A stretch of 64,000 nucleotides of DNA from Poriferisodalis sp965203655 (GCF_965203655.1 NZ_CBDBDD010000008.1:372001-436000), one strand, 5' to 3'. Positions 17,212-27,876 are shown, numbered from the stretch's first letter. Program-made: numbers and translations. The notes: generated by a model from the sequence alone, not told the origin.

Positions 17212-19740
17212 ATGGCTGAAGCCATTTCGGTCACCGGTCCCATCGCGGGCACCGACAAGACCATCACCTTCGAGACCGGCGTGCTTGCCGGGCTCGCAAA
17301 CGGGGCGGTCACGTCCCGCATCGGCGACACACAAGTGCTCGTCACCGCAACCGCGTCGAACCGCCCACGCGACGGCGCATCGTTCTTCCCGCTCACCGTC
17401 GACATCGAGGAGCGCATGTACGCAGTGGGCCGGATTCCCGGCTCATTCTTCCGGCGAGAGGGGCGTGCGTCCGACGACGCGATCCTCACGTGCCGGCTGA
17501 TCGACCGGCCGCTGCGGCCGAACTTCCCGGGCGACTACCGCCACGACACCCACATCGTGGGCACGATCCTCGGCGCCGACCACGTCAACCCGTACGACTT
17601 GGTGGCGCTGAACGGGGCGTCGGCCGCCCTGTGGCTGAGCGGCATCCCGTTCGACTGCCCGATCGCTGGCGTGCGGATCGCCTACTCCACCGACGGCGAG
17701 TGGATCCCCTTCGCCACCCACGAAGAGTCCGAGGCCGCCACGTTCGAGATGGTGGTGGCCGGTCGCCAGCTCGACAGCGGCGACATCGCCGTGATGATGG
17801 TGGAGGCCGGTGGCACCGAGAAGGCGTTTGAGTACTACGCCGAGGGCGCGCCGAAGGTCACCGAGGACGTGCTTGCGAGCGGTCTCGAAGCCTCCAAGCA
17901 ATGGATCGACGACATCATCGAGATGCAGAAGTCGCTGCGCCGGCTGGTCGAGGAGCAATCCGGGCCGATCTCGGTGATGGAGTACACGTCCAGCAAGGAC
18001 TACTCCGACGAGGTGCTCGATCGCGTGCGCGAGGTTGCGAGCGATCGCATGCGTGAGGTGATGGCCATCGCCGACAAGGCCGAGCGCGAGGCCGCCCAGT
18101 CTGAGACCAGCAGCGCCGTAATCGACGAAGTCGCAGCAGAGTTCGCCGACCTCGACGGTGCCAAGGATCAGATCCGTGAAGCCGTCAGGTCGCTGTCGAA
18201 GGAGATCGTGCGGGAGCGCATCGTTGCCGACGGCTTCCGTATTGATGGACGCGCTACAGATGAGGTCCGGCCGCTCTCGTCAGTTGCTGGTTACCTCGGC
18301 CGCACCGCTCACGGATCGGGCCTGTTCCAGCGCGGCGAGACCCAGGTGCTGAACGTCACCACCTTGGCGATGTCGCGGATGGAGCAGATCGTCGACACCC
18401 TGAATCCTCAGGACCGGCGCCGGTTCATGCATCACTACAACTTCCCGCCGTTCTCCACCGGCGAGGCCGGCTTCATGCGGGGCCCCAAGCGGCGCGAGAT
18501 CGGCCACGGCGCACTCGCCGAGCGAGCGATCTTCCCGGTCATCCCGTCCAAGGAAGATTTCCCGTACGCGATCCGGCTGGTGTCTGACGTGCTCACGTCC
18601 AACGGATCCACCTCCATGGGTTCCGTGTGCGCATCATCGCTGTCGCTGATGGATGCCGGCGTGCCGATCGTGGACCACGTCGCCGGCGTGGCGATGGGCC
18701 TGGTGTATGCCGACGGCAAGTACGTGACGCTCACCGACATCCTGGGTGCCGAAGACGCCTTCGGCGACATGGACTTCAAGGTCGCCGGCACCGAAGACGC
18801 CATCACGGCACTCCAGCTCGACACCAAGATCGACGGCATTCCCGCCGAGGTGCTTGCCCAAGCGCTGCAGCAAGCCCGGCAGGCTCGCCTGCAGATCCTC
18901 GACGTCATGCGGGCTGCGATTGCCGAGCCGAGGCCCGACGTGGGCGAGACCGCGCCGAAGATCACCAGCTTCGAGATCCCGATCGACAAGATCGCCGAGG
19001 TCATCGGACCGCGGGGCAAGGTCATCAACTCCATCCAGGAGGAGACCGGCGCCGACATCAACGTGGACGACGATGGCACCGTGGGCACGGTCAGCATCGG
19101 CGCTACCGACCGTGAGGTCGTTGAAGAGGCCGAGCGGCAGATCCGGCTGATCGTCAACCCGCCGACGCCCGACGTGGGTGCCACCTACGAGGGCCGCGTG
19201 GTCAACATCACCAAGTTCGGCGCCTTCGTGAACGTGCTGCCCGGTACCGACGGCTTGCTGCACATCTCCAAGCTGGGTGGCCGTCGGCGGCTGAACTCGG
19301 TCGAAGAAGTGCTCGAGCTCGGCGATGTGGTCAGCGTGATCGTCGAGGAGATTGACCCCAACGGCAAGATCAGCCTCTCGCCGGCCGATCCGACGCAGGT
19401 CGGCGGCTCGGAGGGCGACGCCGACGGGGCGGACGACGGCGCGCCGCCGCGGCGTGAACGCGGCCGCGACCGCGACAGGGGCGGCAGCGGCAACGGCACA
19501 CGCCGGTCCCGCACGCCGGTGGCCGCCGCAGTGCCGGCAGGCGATGGTGCAGACGCACCCGCTGCCGCCGCCGACGGCGATGACGACGCCGGCGCCGCAT
19601 CGGCACCGAGCGGCACTGCCCGTGAGGACGTCTCGTTCGGCGAGCACTTCGAGCAGATCGCCAAGGACGTCTACGGCGACCTCGGTCCTGAGCTCGAGCA
19701 GTCCGGACGGGGATCAGGCCGCCGCCGCGGCCGCCGTTGA
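17212..19740 (+). CDS. pnp: Polyribonucleotide nucleotidyltransferase (PNPase / GpsI)
   Basis: 842 aa. Phosphorolytic 3'-5' exoribonuclease that also adds tails. Start supported by AGGAG at 17202-17206. Order: first RNase PH domain (GDTQVLVTATAS, YAVGRIPGSFFRREGR, LIDRPLRP), linker helices, second RNase PH domain with the catalytic region (GLFQRGETQVL, MHHYNFPPFSTGE, SNGSTSMGSVCASSLSLMDAGVP), KH domain (IDKIAEVIGPRGKVINSIQ) and S1 domain (GATYEGRVVNITKFGAFVNV). The last ~100 residues are Arg- then Ala/Asp-rich and probably disordered, common in actinobacterial PNPase. No M16 peptidase gene follows. Confidence 0.97.
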   Translation: MAEAISVTGPIAGTDKTITFETGVLAGLANGAVTSRIGDTQVLVTATASNRPRDGASFFPLTVDIEERMYAVGRIPGSFFRREGRASDDAILTCRLIDRPLRPNFPGDYRHDTHIVGTILGADHVNPYDLVALNGASAALWLSGIPFDCPIAGVRIAYSTDGEWIPFATHEESEAATFEMVVAGRQLDSGDIAVMMVEAGGTEKAFEYYAEGAPKVTEDVLASGLEASKQWIDDIIEMQKSLRRLVEEQSGPISVMEYTSSKDYSDEVLDRVREVASDRMREVMAIADKAEREAAQSETSSAVIDEVAAEFADLDGAKDQIREAVRSLSKEIVRERIVADGFRIDGRATDEVRPLSSVAGYLGRTAHGSGLFQRGETQVLNVTTLAMSRMEQIVDTLNPQDRRRFMHHYNFPPFSTGEAGFMRGPKRREIGHGALAERAIFPVIPSKEDFPYAIRLVSDVLTSNGSTSMGSVCASSLSLMDAGVPIVDHVAGVAMGLVYADGKYVTLTDILGAEDAFGDMDFKVAGTEDAITALQLDTKIDGIPAEVLAQALQQARQARLQILDVMRAAIAEPRPDVGETAPKITSFEIPIDKIAEVIGPRGKVINSIQEETGADINVDDDGTVGTVSIGATDREVVEEAERQIRLIVNPPTPDVGATYEGRVVNITKFGAFVNVLPGTDGLLHISKLGGRRRLNSVEEVLELGDVVSVIVEEIDPNGKISLSPADPTQVGGSEGDADGADDGAPPRRERGRDRDRGGSGNGTRRSRTPVAAAVPAGDGADAPAAAADGDDDAGAASAPSGTAREDVSFGEHFEQIAKDVYGDLGPELEQSGRGSGRRRGRR

Positions 19741-19807
19741 GCGGGTTCCGCTCGCCGGATAGGTCGTGCGGCCGTCCGCCACACAACGAGGCGTTCTGAC
19801 CCGCCAC

Positions 19808-19813
19808 TAGCGT
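19808..19813 (+). promoter_or_regulatory. -10 box (TAGCGT) for leaderless dapB
   Basis: TAGCGT ends 7 nt before the GTG at 19821. The in-frame GTG at 19812 overlaps the box itself, so the later start is preferred. Confidence 0.6.
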
Positions 19814-19820
19814 GACCATC

Positions 19821-20588
19821 GTGAAAGTGCTGGTGTTCGGCGCGGGTGGACGGATGGGCGCCACGGTGTGCGAGGCCGTGGCCGCCGATGCCGATCTGGA
19901 ACTTGCAGCCGGTGTGGACCCAGGTGCGCCGGGCCAGCGCGACGTCACCGGCAGCATCGACATCGTGGCGTCGGTCGCCGACATCGACCCGGCGGGCGTC
20001 GACGTGGCTGTCGACTTCACCGTTGCCGCTGCGGCCCGCGAGAACTTGGCATGGTGCGCGGAGAACGGTGTGCACGCCGTTGTCGGCACCAGCGGCCTCG
20101 ATCCCGACGACTATGAGCGGTGCCGGGCCGCATTCACCGCCAGCAATTGCCTCATCGCCCCGAACTTCGCCATCGGTGCGGTGCTCATGATGCGCTTTGC
20201 CGAGCTCGCCGCTCCGTTCTTCCCGACGGCCGAGGTCATCGAGCTGCATCACGACAACAAGGTGGATGCACCCTCTGGCACCGCCATGCAGACTGTGCGT
20301 GCCATGGCAGAGGCCTCCGATGACTGGGGGCCGGACCCCACCCGTGACGAGGTGGTGCCGGGCGCCCGCGGCGGCAAGGGCCCCGGCGGCATTCCCGTTC
20401 ACTCCGTCCGGCTGCGGGGGCTGGTGGCGCACCAGCAGGTACTGCTGGGCACGGCCGGCGAGACGCTCACCATCCGCCACGACAGCCTGGATCGGGTGTC
20501 GTTCATGCCGGGCGTGCTGCTCGCCTGCAAATCCATCGGTGACTACCCGGGCGTCACGGTCGGCCTCGATACGTACCTGCAGCTCTAG
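19821..20588 (+). CDS. dapB: 4-hydroxy-tetrahydrodipicolinate reductase
   Basis: 255 aa. NAD(P)H-dependent step of the lysine/diaminopimelate pathway. The cofactor motif VFGAGGRMG is at the N-terminus, followed by VDFTVAAAARENLAW, VVGTSGLD, the FAIGAVLMMRFAE region and the catalytic ELHHDNKVDAPSGTA motif (His/His and Lys), ending with FMPGVLLACK. dapA lies 3 kb away in the opposite direction. The downstream oxidoreductase gene starts 14 bp later and is probably co-transcribed. Confidence 0.96.
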   Translation: MKVLVFGAGGRMGATVCEAVAADADLELAAGVDPGAPGQRDVTGSIDIVASVADIDPAGVDVAVDFTVAAAARENLAWCAENGVHAVVGTSGLDPDDYERCRAAFTASNCLIAPNFAIGAVLMMRFAELAAPFFPTAEVIELHHDNKVDAPSGTAMQTVRAMAEASDDWGPDPTRDEVVPGARGGKGPGGIPVHSVRLRGLVAHQQVLLGTAGETLTIRHDSLDRVSFMPGVLLACKSIGDYPGVTVGLDTYLQL

Positions 20589-20602
20589 TTCGTGCGGGGC
20601 CA

Positions 20603-21838
20603 ATGGTGACCGGGGCCGCGCAACCTCGACCGCTCTGGGAGTTCGCCCACGAGCGGGGGATGAGCCGCCGCCGGTTCCTCTGGCTGCTGTCGGCCGGCGG
20701 GGCATCGGCAGTGCTGGCCGCATGCACGGGCACACGGGTTCCGGCTGAGACGCTGGCGTCGACGGCCCCGGCCGTCGGGACGGCGCCATGGTTCAAGGAT
20801 CCGGCGCCGTTCATCGTGCGCGGCACCGCAGGCCTCGAATCCCGTCTCGAGAACATGGACGGGCCGATCACGCCGGAGCGGTTCTTCTTCGTGCGGAACA
20901 ACTCGGTCAGCCTCGATGTCGGCGTCGATGGCTGGTCGCTGAGCATCACCGGCGACGCCGTGCCCTCCGAGCTTGAGCTGTCTTATGAAGACGTGCTCGC
21001 CATGGAAAGCCGCACACTGGAGGCGTACCTCGAATGCGCCGGCAATCACCGGGCCATGTTCGACGTGGTCAATGGCCAAGCAGCCGAGGGCACGCAATGG
21101 GGCACCGGAGCTGTCGGCAACGCCACCTGGACCGGGGCACCGCTCGCAGACGTGCTGGGCGCGGCGGGCATCAGCGACGACGCCGTCAGCGTGATGCTGA
21201 TCGGTATGGATGTCGACTCGCCCGAGGCGGGCTTCCGCCGCGTGATCCCCATCAAAAAGGCAATGGACCCCGACACGCTGCTGGTGCACGGCATGAATGG
21301 CGCCACGCTGCCGCGAGACCACGGCTACCCGCTCCGGGCAATCGTCCCGGGATGGGTGGGCAGCACGAGCATCAAGTGGCTCAGCCGCATCGTGGTATCG
21401 ACAAATCAGCAGTGGGCGCGCAACAACACCACGTCGTATGTATTGATTGGCGATGCGTACCCGCCCGAAGGGCAAGCCGAAGGAAAAGTGGCGACCACCC
21501 AGACCATCAAGAGCGCCCTCGCGCTGCCATGGCCGGCCGAGCTCGATGCCGGCGAGCACCGCATCGGCGGCTACGCCCATTCCCCGGCAGGCAGGATCGC
21601 CGCGGTCGAATGGAGCGACGATTCGGGCAATTCGTGGCAGGAAGCGCAGCTCGTCGGCCCCCAGGCGCGCCTCGGCTGGGCCCGATTCGAGTTCACCTGG
21701 GAAGCGTTCAGCGGCCGCCACACCGTGATGACTCGGGCCACCGATACCGCCGGCAACACCCAGCCCGGCCTGGTCCCCTACAACCTCAAGGGCTACCTCT
21801 TCAACCAACCAGTGCCCCACCCCATCAATGTCGTGTGA
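20603..21838 (+). CDS. Tat-exported sulfite-oxidase-like molybdopterin lipoprotein
   Basis: 411 aa. The N-terminus has a twin-arginine signal (MSRRRFLWLLSAGGAS) ending in a lipobox LAAC, so it should be exported folded and lipid-anchored outside the membrane. The mature part is a sulfite oxidase fold: FFVRNNS near the start, the molybdenum-ligand Cys at residue 145 in YLECAGNHR, RDHGYPLRAIVPGWVGSTSIKWLSRI in the pterin-binding domain, then a C-terminal Mo-co dimerisation domain (GGYAHSPAGRIAAVEWSDD). No cytochrome or heme partner gene lies beside it, so its electron acceptor is unknown. Related enzymes oxidise sulfite or reduce S/N-oxides; the substrate here is not decided by sequence. Confidence 0.88.
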   Translation: MVTGAAQPRPLWEFAHERGMSRRRFLWLLSAGGASAVLAACTGTRVPAETLASTAPAVGTAPWFKDPAPFIVRGTAGLESRLENMDGPITPERFFFVRNNSVSLDVGVDGWSLSITGDAVPSELELSYEDVLAMESRTLEAYLECAGNHRAMFDVVNGQAAEGTQWGTGAVGNATWTGAPLADVLGAAGISDDAVSVMLIGMDVDSPEAGFRRVIPIKKAMDPDTLLVHGMNGATLPRDHGYPLRAIVPGWVGSTSIKWLSRIVVSTNQQWARNNTTSYVLIGDAYPPEGQAEGKVATTQTIKSALALPWPAELDAGEHRIGGYAHSPAGRIAAVEWSDDSGNSWQEAQLVGPQARLGWARFEFTWEAFSGRHTVMTRATDTAGNTQPGLVPYNLKGYLFNQPVPHPINVV

Positions 21839-21876
21839 CCCCGGCTAGGCGCACCTGAGGTACTGCTCGACTGCGA

Positions 21877-23628
21877 TCAGGTGAGGGGGATCACGGTGGC
21901 GGAGATAGCGGGGCGGCGACGGGTGCGGTTGCCGACGAAGCGACCGGTGGCGCGGCGCACCACACGCTCTATCTCGTCTGGATCGGGGCTGGGCCGTGAT
22001 CCCTTGACGGCCTGTTCGACGGCCTGGGCGATGTCGGTGGCGAGGGCTTCGACCACCTCGGCGTGCTTGGTCACGTCGAGCCAGCCTCGTGAGGCGATGT
22101 CGGGTGTCGCCGCCAGACGGCCCTTGCGGTCGAGCACGACGGTTACGTGTACGAATCCCGCCGTGAGGGCCAAGCGCTCGTCGATGACTTCGGTGTCGGG
22201 ATCGTCGAGCGTCCCGTCCACGTAGTGGTAGGGCGCCGGAACGCCGGCGCGGACTTGGAGCTCGTTGCCCTTGAGCGTGATCTGGGCGCCGTCGGTCAGC
22301 GTCAGCACCCGCTTGGCCTTCATCCCCACCTCACGGGCAAGTCCGGCATGGCGGGCCAGCATGTGGAACTCGCCCTCGATCGGCACGAACCAGCGCGGGC
22401 GGCATGCCTGATGCAGCTCGCGTAGCTCGTCGCGCTGGGCGTGCCCGGACGTGTGCACCAACTCGTGCCCGTCGTGGATCACCTCGGCACCCTGGCGGGC
22501 CAGTCGCGACACCATGCGGAACACGGCTCGCTCGTTGCCCGGGATCGGGTGGCTCGACAGGATCACCGTGTCGTCGGCACCGGTCGTCACGTCGGAATGC
22601 GCTCCGCCGGCGATCTGCGACAGTGCCGCGCCGGGCTCGCCCTGGCTGCCCGTGCAGACGATGCAGACTTCGTCGGGATTGAAGCGGTCGAGCTGCTCGA
22701 CACCGAACAGCGCACGGTCTGGAACATCGAGCACGCCGAGCTGGCGTGCGATGCGGACGTTGTTCACCATCGAACGACCTACCGGGACCACCACGCGACC
22801 TTCGGATATGGCGGCGTCGCAGATCTGCTGGACCCGGTGCAGATGGCTGGCGAAGCAGCTCACGATCAGTCGCCGGTCCGGGCGCTCGCTGAACAGCCGC
22901 CGCAGCGTTGCGCCGATCTCGGTCTCCGACGCGCTGCGGCCCGGCCGGTCGGCGTTGGTGGAATCGGCCATCAGCAGGGCGATGCCCTCGTCGCCCAGCC
23001 CCCGCAGGCGCTCGAGGTCGGTCAGCCGACCATCCACCGGAGAGGGGTCGATCTTGAAGTCGCCCGTGTGCACCAGTGCGCCGACCGGCGTGTGCAGCAC
23101 GATGCACAGGCTCTGGGGCACCGAGTGGGTGATCGGCAGTGCTTCGACATCGAACGGACCGATCTTGCGGCGCTCGCCGTCGCCGATGACATGGAATGAC
23201 GTGCGGTCTGCCAAGCGTGCCTCGGTCACCTTGTGCTCGGCGAGTGCCATAGACAGGGCCGACCCGTACAGAGGAACCTCAATGTTGCGCAGGAAGTGCG
23301 GCACGCCGCCGAGGTGGTCCTCGTGGCCGTGCGTGACCACCAATCCGACGATGTCGCCCGCACGCGAGTTGAGCCAGCCCATATCGGGCAGCACATGCTG
23401 CACGCCGGGCATGACCGCCGGGTCAGGAAACATCACCCCGAAATCGATGACGAGCAGCTTGCCGCTCTGCTCGACCACGGTGCAGTTGCGCCCGACGTCG
23501 CCCAGCCCACCCAGGAAGGTGACGGTGACCGGCGACGAGCCGCTGTGCTGCTTGCTGCGGCTGTTGCGCCGCCTGCGCGACCGACTGCTGCCTCTGCCGC
23601 TGTCCGTAGCGGACCCGGGCGCGCTCAA
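21877..23628 (-). CDS. rnj: Ribonuclease J
   Basis: 583 aa. Metallo-beta-lactamase/beta-CASP RNase with endonuclease and 5'-3' exonuclease activity. The zinc motif is THGHEDHLGG; further signatures are FLGGLGDVGRNC, VHTGDFKIDPSPVDG, LLMADSTNADRPGRSASE, the beta-CASP region VCTGSQGEPGAALSQIA, LSSHPIPGNE and HTSGHAQRDEL. The N-terminal ~30 residues are Ser/Arg-rich. The TTG start overlaps the dapA stop (TTGA), so the pair is coupled; dapA-rnj adjacency is standard in Actinobacteria. Confidence 0.95.
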   Translation of the reverse strand: MSAPGSATDSGRGSSRSRRRRNSRSKQHSGSSPVTVTFLGGLGDVGRNCTVVEQSGKLLVIDFGVMFPDPAVMPGVQHVLPDMGWLNSRAGDIVGLVVTHGHEDHLGGVPHFLRNIEVPLYGSALSMALAEHKVTEARLADRTSFHVIGDGERRKIGPFDVEALPITHSVPQSLCIVLHTPVGALVHTGDFKIDPSPVDGRLTDLERLRGLGDEGIALLMADSTNADRPGRSASETEIGATLRRLFSERPDRRLIVSCFASHLHRVQQICDAAISEGRVVVPVGRSMVNNVRIARQLGVLDVPDRALFGVEQLDRFNPDEVCIVCTGSQGEPGAALSQIAGGAHSDVTTGADDTVILSSHPIPGNERAVFRMVSRLARQGAEVIHDGHELVHTSGHAQRDELRELHQACRPRWFVPIEGEFHMLARHAGLAREVGMKAKRVLTLTDGAQITLKGNELQVRAGVPAPYHYVDGTLDDPDTEVIDERLALTAGFVHVTVVLDRKGRLAATPDIASRGWLDVTKHAEVVEALATDIAQAVEQAVKGSRPSPDPDEIERVVRRATGRFVGNRTRRRPAISATVIPLT

Positions 23629-24509
23629 GTCTGCTTCAGCCGGGCGTAGACCTCTCGGGCGCGGTCTTCCAAACCGTCGGGTGTCGGACCCATGGGCAGG
23701 CGGGGCTCGCCGACTGGCAGTCCCAGCGTGCGCAGCATGGCTTTGGTGGGCACAGGGTTGGGTGCCTCGTCGCCGGTCTCGAAGTCGTAGCTCTCGAGCA
23801 GGGCGGCGTTGATCTCGCGGGCCTTGGTGGCGTCGCCTGCATCCCAGGCGTCGAACATGGCGACGTGCTCGGGAATGCTCCAGTGCGCCGCCACGCTGAT
23901 CACGCCCACCGCGCCGACGGCCAGCAGCGGCAGCGTGAATGTGTCGTCGCCGCTGTACACCTCAAAGCCTTCCGGGGCTTCGGCGATGACCTTCGCCGTC
24001 TCGCCGGGGTTCCCGGCGGCGTCTTTCACCGCCACGATGTTCGGGATCTGCGCCAGCTCCAGCAGCGTGGGCGTGTTGATCTTGCGCCCCGTGCGCACTG
24101 GGATGTCGTACATGACGATCGGCAGGTCGGTGCACTCGGCCACGGCGGCGAAGTGCGCTGCGATGCCAGCCTGCGAGGGCCGGTTGTAGTACGGCGTCAC
24201 AGCCAGGATGCCGTCAACGCCCAGCTCTGCAGCCTTGCGGGTCTGGCTCACCGAATGAGCCGTGTCGTTGGTGGTGGTGCCGGCCACGACCGGCACCGTG
24301 ACGGCCTCCGCCACCGCGCGCCAGAGTTCCCAATCTTCCTCATCGGTGATGGTGGGAGCCTCACCGGTCGTGCCGGTGATCACGAGACCCTCGGCGCCCT
24401 CGCCTACGAGCCAGCGGGCCAGCGTCACCCCAGCATCCACGTCCAGCGATCCATCTGCCGCGAAGGGCGTGATCATCGCCGGAACCACTCGTCCGAATCG
24501 CGCGCTCAT
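23625..24509 (-). CDS. dapA: 4-hydroxy-tetrahydrodipicolinate synthase
   Basis: 294 aa. Condenses pyruvate with aspartate semialdehyde in lysine/DAP synthesis. TIM-barrel aldolase with ITGTTGEAPTIT (substrate-binding Thr pair), VTPYYNRPSQ, the catalytic Tyr in VMYDIPVRTG and the Schiff-base Lys in IVAVKDAAGN. The ATG is preceded at 7 nt by TAGTCT, so the mRNA is probably leaderless. Followed directly by rnj with a 3-base overlap. Confidence 0.96.
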   Translation of the reverse strand: MSARFGRVVPAMITPFAADGSLDVDAGVTLARWLVGEGAEGLVITGTTGEAPTITDEEDWELWRAVAEAVTVPVVAGTTTNDTAHSVSQTRKAAELGVDGILAVTPYYNRPSQAGIAAHFAAVAECTDLPIVMYDIPVRTGRKINTPTLLELAQIPNIVAVKDAAGNPGETAKVIAEAPEGFEVYSGDDTFTLPLLAVGAVGVISVAAHWSIPEHVAMFDAWDAGDATKAREINAALLESYDFETGDEAPNPVPTKAMLRTLGLPVGEPRLPMGPTPDGLEDRAREVYARLKQT

Positions 24510-24516
24510 GCTGTCG

Positions 24517-24522
24517 AGACTA
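24517..24522 (-). promoter_or_regulatory. -10 box (TAGTCT) for leaderless dapA-rnj
   Basis: On the - strand, TAGTCT ends 7 nt before the dapA ATG at 24509. It would drive the dapA-rnj transcript. Confidence 0.6.
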
Positions 24523-24580
24523 CTGCCGTGCCCTGACCACGCTGGTCTTGATTTTCCTGCGTGCGGACGCCGTAACCGCC

Positions 24581-25375
24581 TCAGACGCTGCCTTCGTCGG
24601 CCCGGTTGATGCCGAGCGTGGCCAGCAGGTCCTCGTGCAGCTCGAACCACACCGTGTGATAGCTGGGGATCATCGGCTTGGTGAGATAGTCCAATTCGCC
24701 GGCCTGCAGCCGGCTGAGCGCCTCGGCGAATCTGGGCGCGTAGTTGTCGTAACGGGCCATCGCGCTGCAGAGTTGGTCGAGCACCCCGCCGAGCTCGCCG
24801 TGCAGATCCCCCAGCCGGCTGATGATGGCCGCGTCGTACTGCGGGTCGCCGTGGTCATTCAACCGCCCGCCGTCTCCCGGACCGGCATCTGCCGCTGCGG
24901 GATGATCTTCAGGAAGCACCTGCCAGTCGGTGCACAGCTGCAGCATCTTGGGGTTCAGCGCCAGGAATTCCCGGTAGGCCGTCGTGACGGCGTCGCGGGC
25001 ACCGGCCCCATCCAGCTCAGCGGCCAGCGCGGTCTCGCCGTCGTCGCGGCCGGTTGGGGTGAGGATGAACTTCGGCACCCCGCCGACCTCGCGGAACATG
25101 CAGTGCCCGGCAGCGTCCAGCTCCGCCAGCAGCCACTCGGTGTCGTCGGGCTCGAGCCCGTGGATCGCAGCGACGTCATCGATCTCGCCCAGACCCTTCA
25201 AGCGCAGGGCCAGCCAAACGAGCAGGCGCGGTTCGGAGCGGTGTGGACCGCTCGCATCAGACTCGGAGCGGTGTGGACCGCTCGCATCAGACTCGGAGCG
25301 GTGTGGACCGCTCGCATCAGACTCGGAGCGGTGTGGACCGCTCGCATCAGACTCGGAGCGGTGCGGAGTGCTCAT
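24581..25375 (-). CDS. Uncharacterised winged-helix-like protein with tandem-repeat N-terminus
   Basis: 264 aa. Residues 4-~47 consist of the decapeptide SESDASGPHR repeated four to five times, encoded by the DNA repeat at 25231-25363. Residues ~50-120 look like a winged helix (LLVWLALRLKGLGEIDDVAAIHGLEPDDTEWLLAELDAAG, then a wing with FILTPTGRDD). The C-terminal half is helical with YDNYAPRFAEALSRLQAGELDYL and a conserved-looking SYHTVWFELHEDLLATLG. I do not recognise a named family. It begins 8 bp after the acyl-CoA synthetase stop, with GGAG in that gene's last codons, so it is co-translated and may sense or serve that pathway; this is inference. Confidence 0.75.
   Translation of the reverse strand: MSTPHRSESDASGPHRSESDASGPHRSESDASGPHRSESDASGPHRSEPRLLVWLALRLKGLGEIDDVAAIHGLEPDDTEWLLAELDAAGHCMFREVGGVPKFILTPTGRDDGETALAAELDGAGARDAVTTAYREFLALNPKMLQLCTDWQVLPEDHPAAADAGPGDGGRLNDHGDPQYDAAIISRLGDLHGELGGVLDQLCSAMARYDNYAPRFAEALSRLQAGELDYLTKPMIPSYHTVWFELHEDLLATLGINRADEGSV
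25231..25363. repeat. 30-bp tandem repeat with internal palindrome, 4 copies plus a partial copy
   Basis: Units at 25231, 25261, 25291, 25321 and a partial at 25351, virtually identical (only the first two bases of the first unit differ). Each holds GAGCGGT-GTGG-ACCGCTC, a perfect 7-bp inverted repeat with a 4-nt loop. The period is a multiple of three, so copy-number changes keep the overlapping gene in frame. Confidence 0.95.
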
Positions 25376-25382
25376 GCCCGGC

Positions 25383-27008
<1,626 letters not shown>

Positions 27009-27016
27009 GACGCCGC

Positions 27017-27022
27017 AGGCTA
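27017..27022 (-). promoter_or_regulatory. -10 box (TAGCCT) for leaderless acyl-CoA synthetase
   Basis: On the - strand, ending 8 nt before the ATG at 27008. It is divergent from the + strand box at 27096, with about 75 bp between them. Confidence 0.55.
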
Positions 27023-27095
27023 GAGGGCATGGGCCGCCGCCTCGAAAGCGTGTGCCGGTGCATTTGAACACCGGCGCCAGGGGTGTGCCGGTGCG

Positions 27096-27101
27096 TAGCC
27101 T
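27096..27101 (+). promoter_or_regulatory. -10 box (TAGCCT) for leaderless membrane protein gene
   Basis: Ends 8 nt before the GTG at 27110 and selects that start over the in-frame 27083. Confidence 0.55.
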
Positions 27102-27109
27102 CGGCCGCG

Positions 27110-27841
27110 GTGGCTGACGACGGCGGGGACGAATCAACGGCGGATGGAAGCGCCGCTGCCGACGGAGCATCGGCTGGCCCGGTGATCACCGATGCAGACC
27201 GACGGCGGATGCAGCTGCTGGCTGCGGTGCCGGTGGGCTTCGCCTTGGCGGCCTATGCGGGCCAGATCTTCTTCGCGGCGCTCATTGCGCGGGCGCCGCT
27301 GCTGTTGCTGTCGCTGAACGCCACCGACCCCATCTTGCTCGGCGTGGCCCATCAGGCCCCGCTGTGGGCATTCATGGCCATCGGGCTGACCCGCCTGTTC
27401 ATCACCGACCCGTTCCTGTACCGGCTCGGCTACGACTACGGACCCAATGCCAAGGCCTACCTGGCAGCGGAGATGGGACCCCGCAGCCGCGTCATCCGCA
27501 CCATGGACTGGCTGGAACGCTGGTTCCCGCGCGCCGGCTGGCTGCTGCTGTTCGCCATTCCCGGCTACCCGATGTGCTTGCTCTCGGGGATTGCGCGCAT
27601 GCGCCAGCCGCTGTTCGTGGTGGTGAACCTCGCCGGCACCTTCACCCGCCTAGCGCTGGTGTGGTGGGTTGCCGATCTGTTCGCTGGCCCCCTCGGAGCG
27701 GTGATCAGGTTCATCAATCGCTACTCGATCCCGTTCACCGTGGCGATGTTTGTGCTGGTTGCGGTGCAAACCGTCCGCAACCAGCGCCGGAATGCGGCCG
27801 CAGAGCAGCGTTCGTTCGAGGCAGGAACAGACGACGCATAG
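27110..27841 (+). CDS. Membrane protein, possibly VTT/DedA-like
   Basis: 243 aa. After ~35 acidic, Ala-rich cytosolic residues there are about five hydrophobic segments (around LLAAVPVGFALAAYAGQIFF, the APLLLLSLNATDPILLG region, WLLLFAIPGYPMCLLSGIA, VVVNLAGTFTRLALVWWVA and SIPFTVAMFVLVAVQTV). The pattern of a loop with Arg residues, then FAIPGYPMCLLSGIARM and a Gly/Thr/Arg helix resembles the SNARE-associated/DedA (VTT) fold, where such proteins move phospholipids or carriers across membranes. This is a weak similarity judged by eye. It lies divergent to the acyl-CoA synthetase. Confidence 0.7.
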   Translation: MADDGGDESTADGSAAADGASAGPVITDADRRRMQLLAAVPVGFALAAYAGQIFFAALIARAPLLLLSLNATDPILLGVAHQAPLWAFMAIGLTRLFITDPFLYRLGYDYGPNAKAYLAAEMGPRSRVIRTMDWLERWFPRAGWLLLFAIPGYPMCLLSGIARMRQPLFVVVNLAGTFTRLALVWWVADLFAGPLGAVIRFINRYSIPFTVAMFVLVAVQTVRNQRRNAAAEQRSFEAGTDDA

Positions 27842-27876
27842 TCGGCGGGGTCTCCAATGGTCCAGCCCCGCCTCGG

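Noticed and set aside
25231..25363. CRISPR array
   Set aside because: The 30-bp units are directly adjacent with no spacers, lie in frame within a gene, and no cas gene is near.
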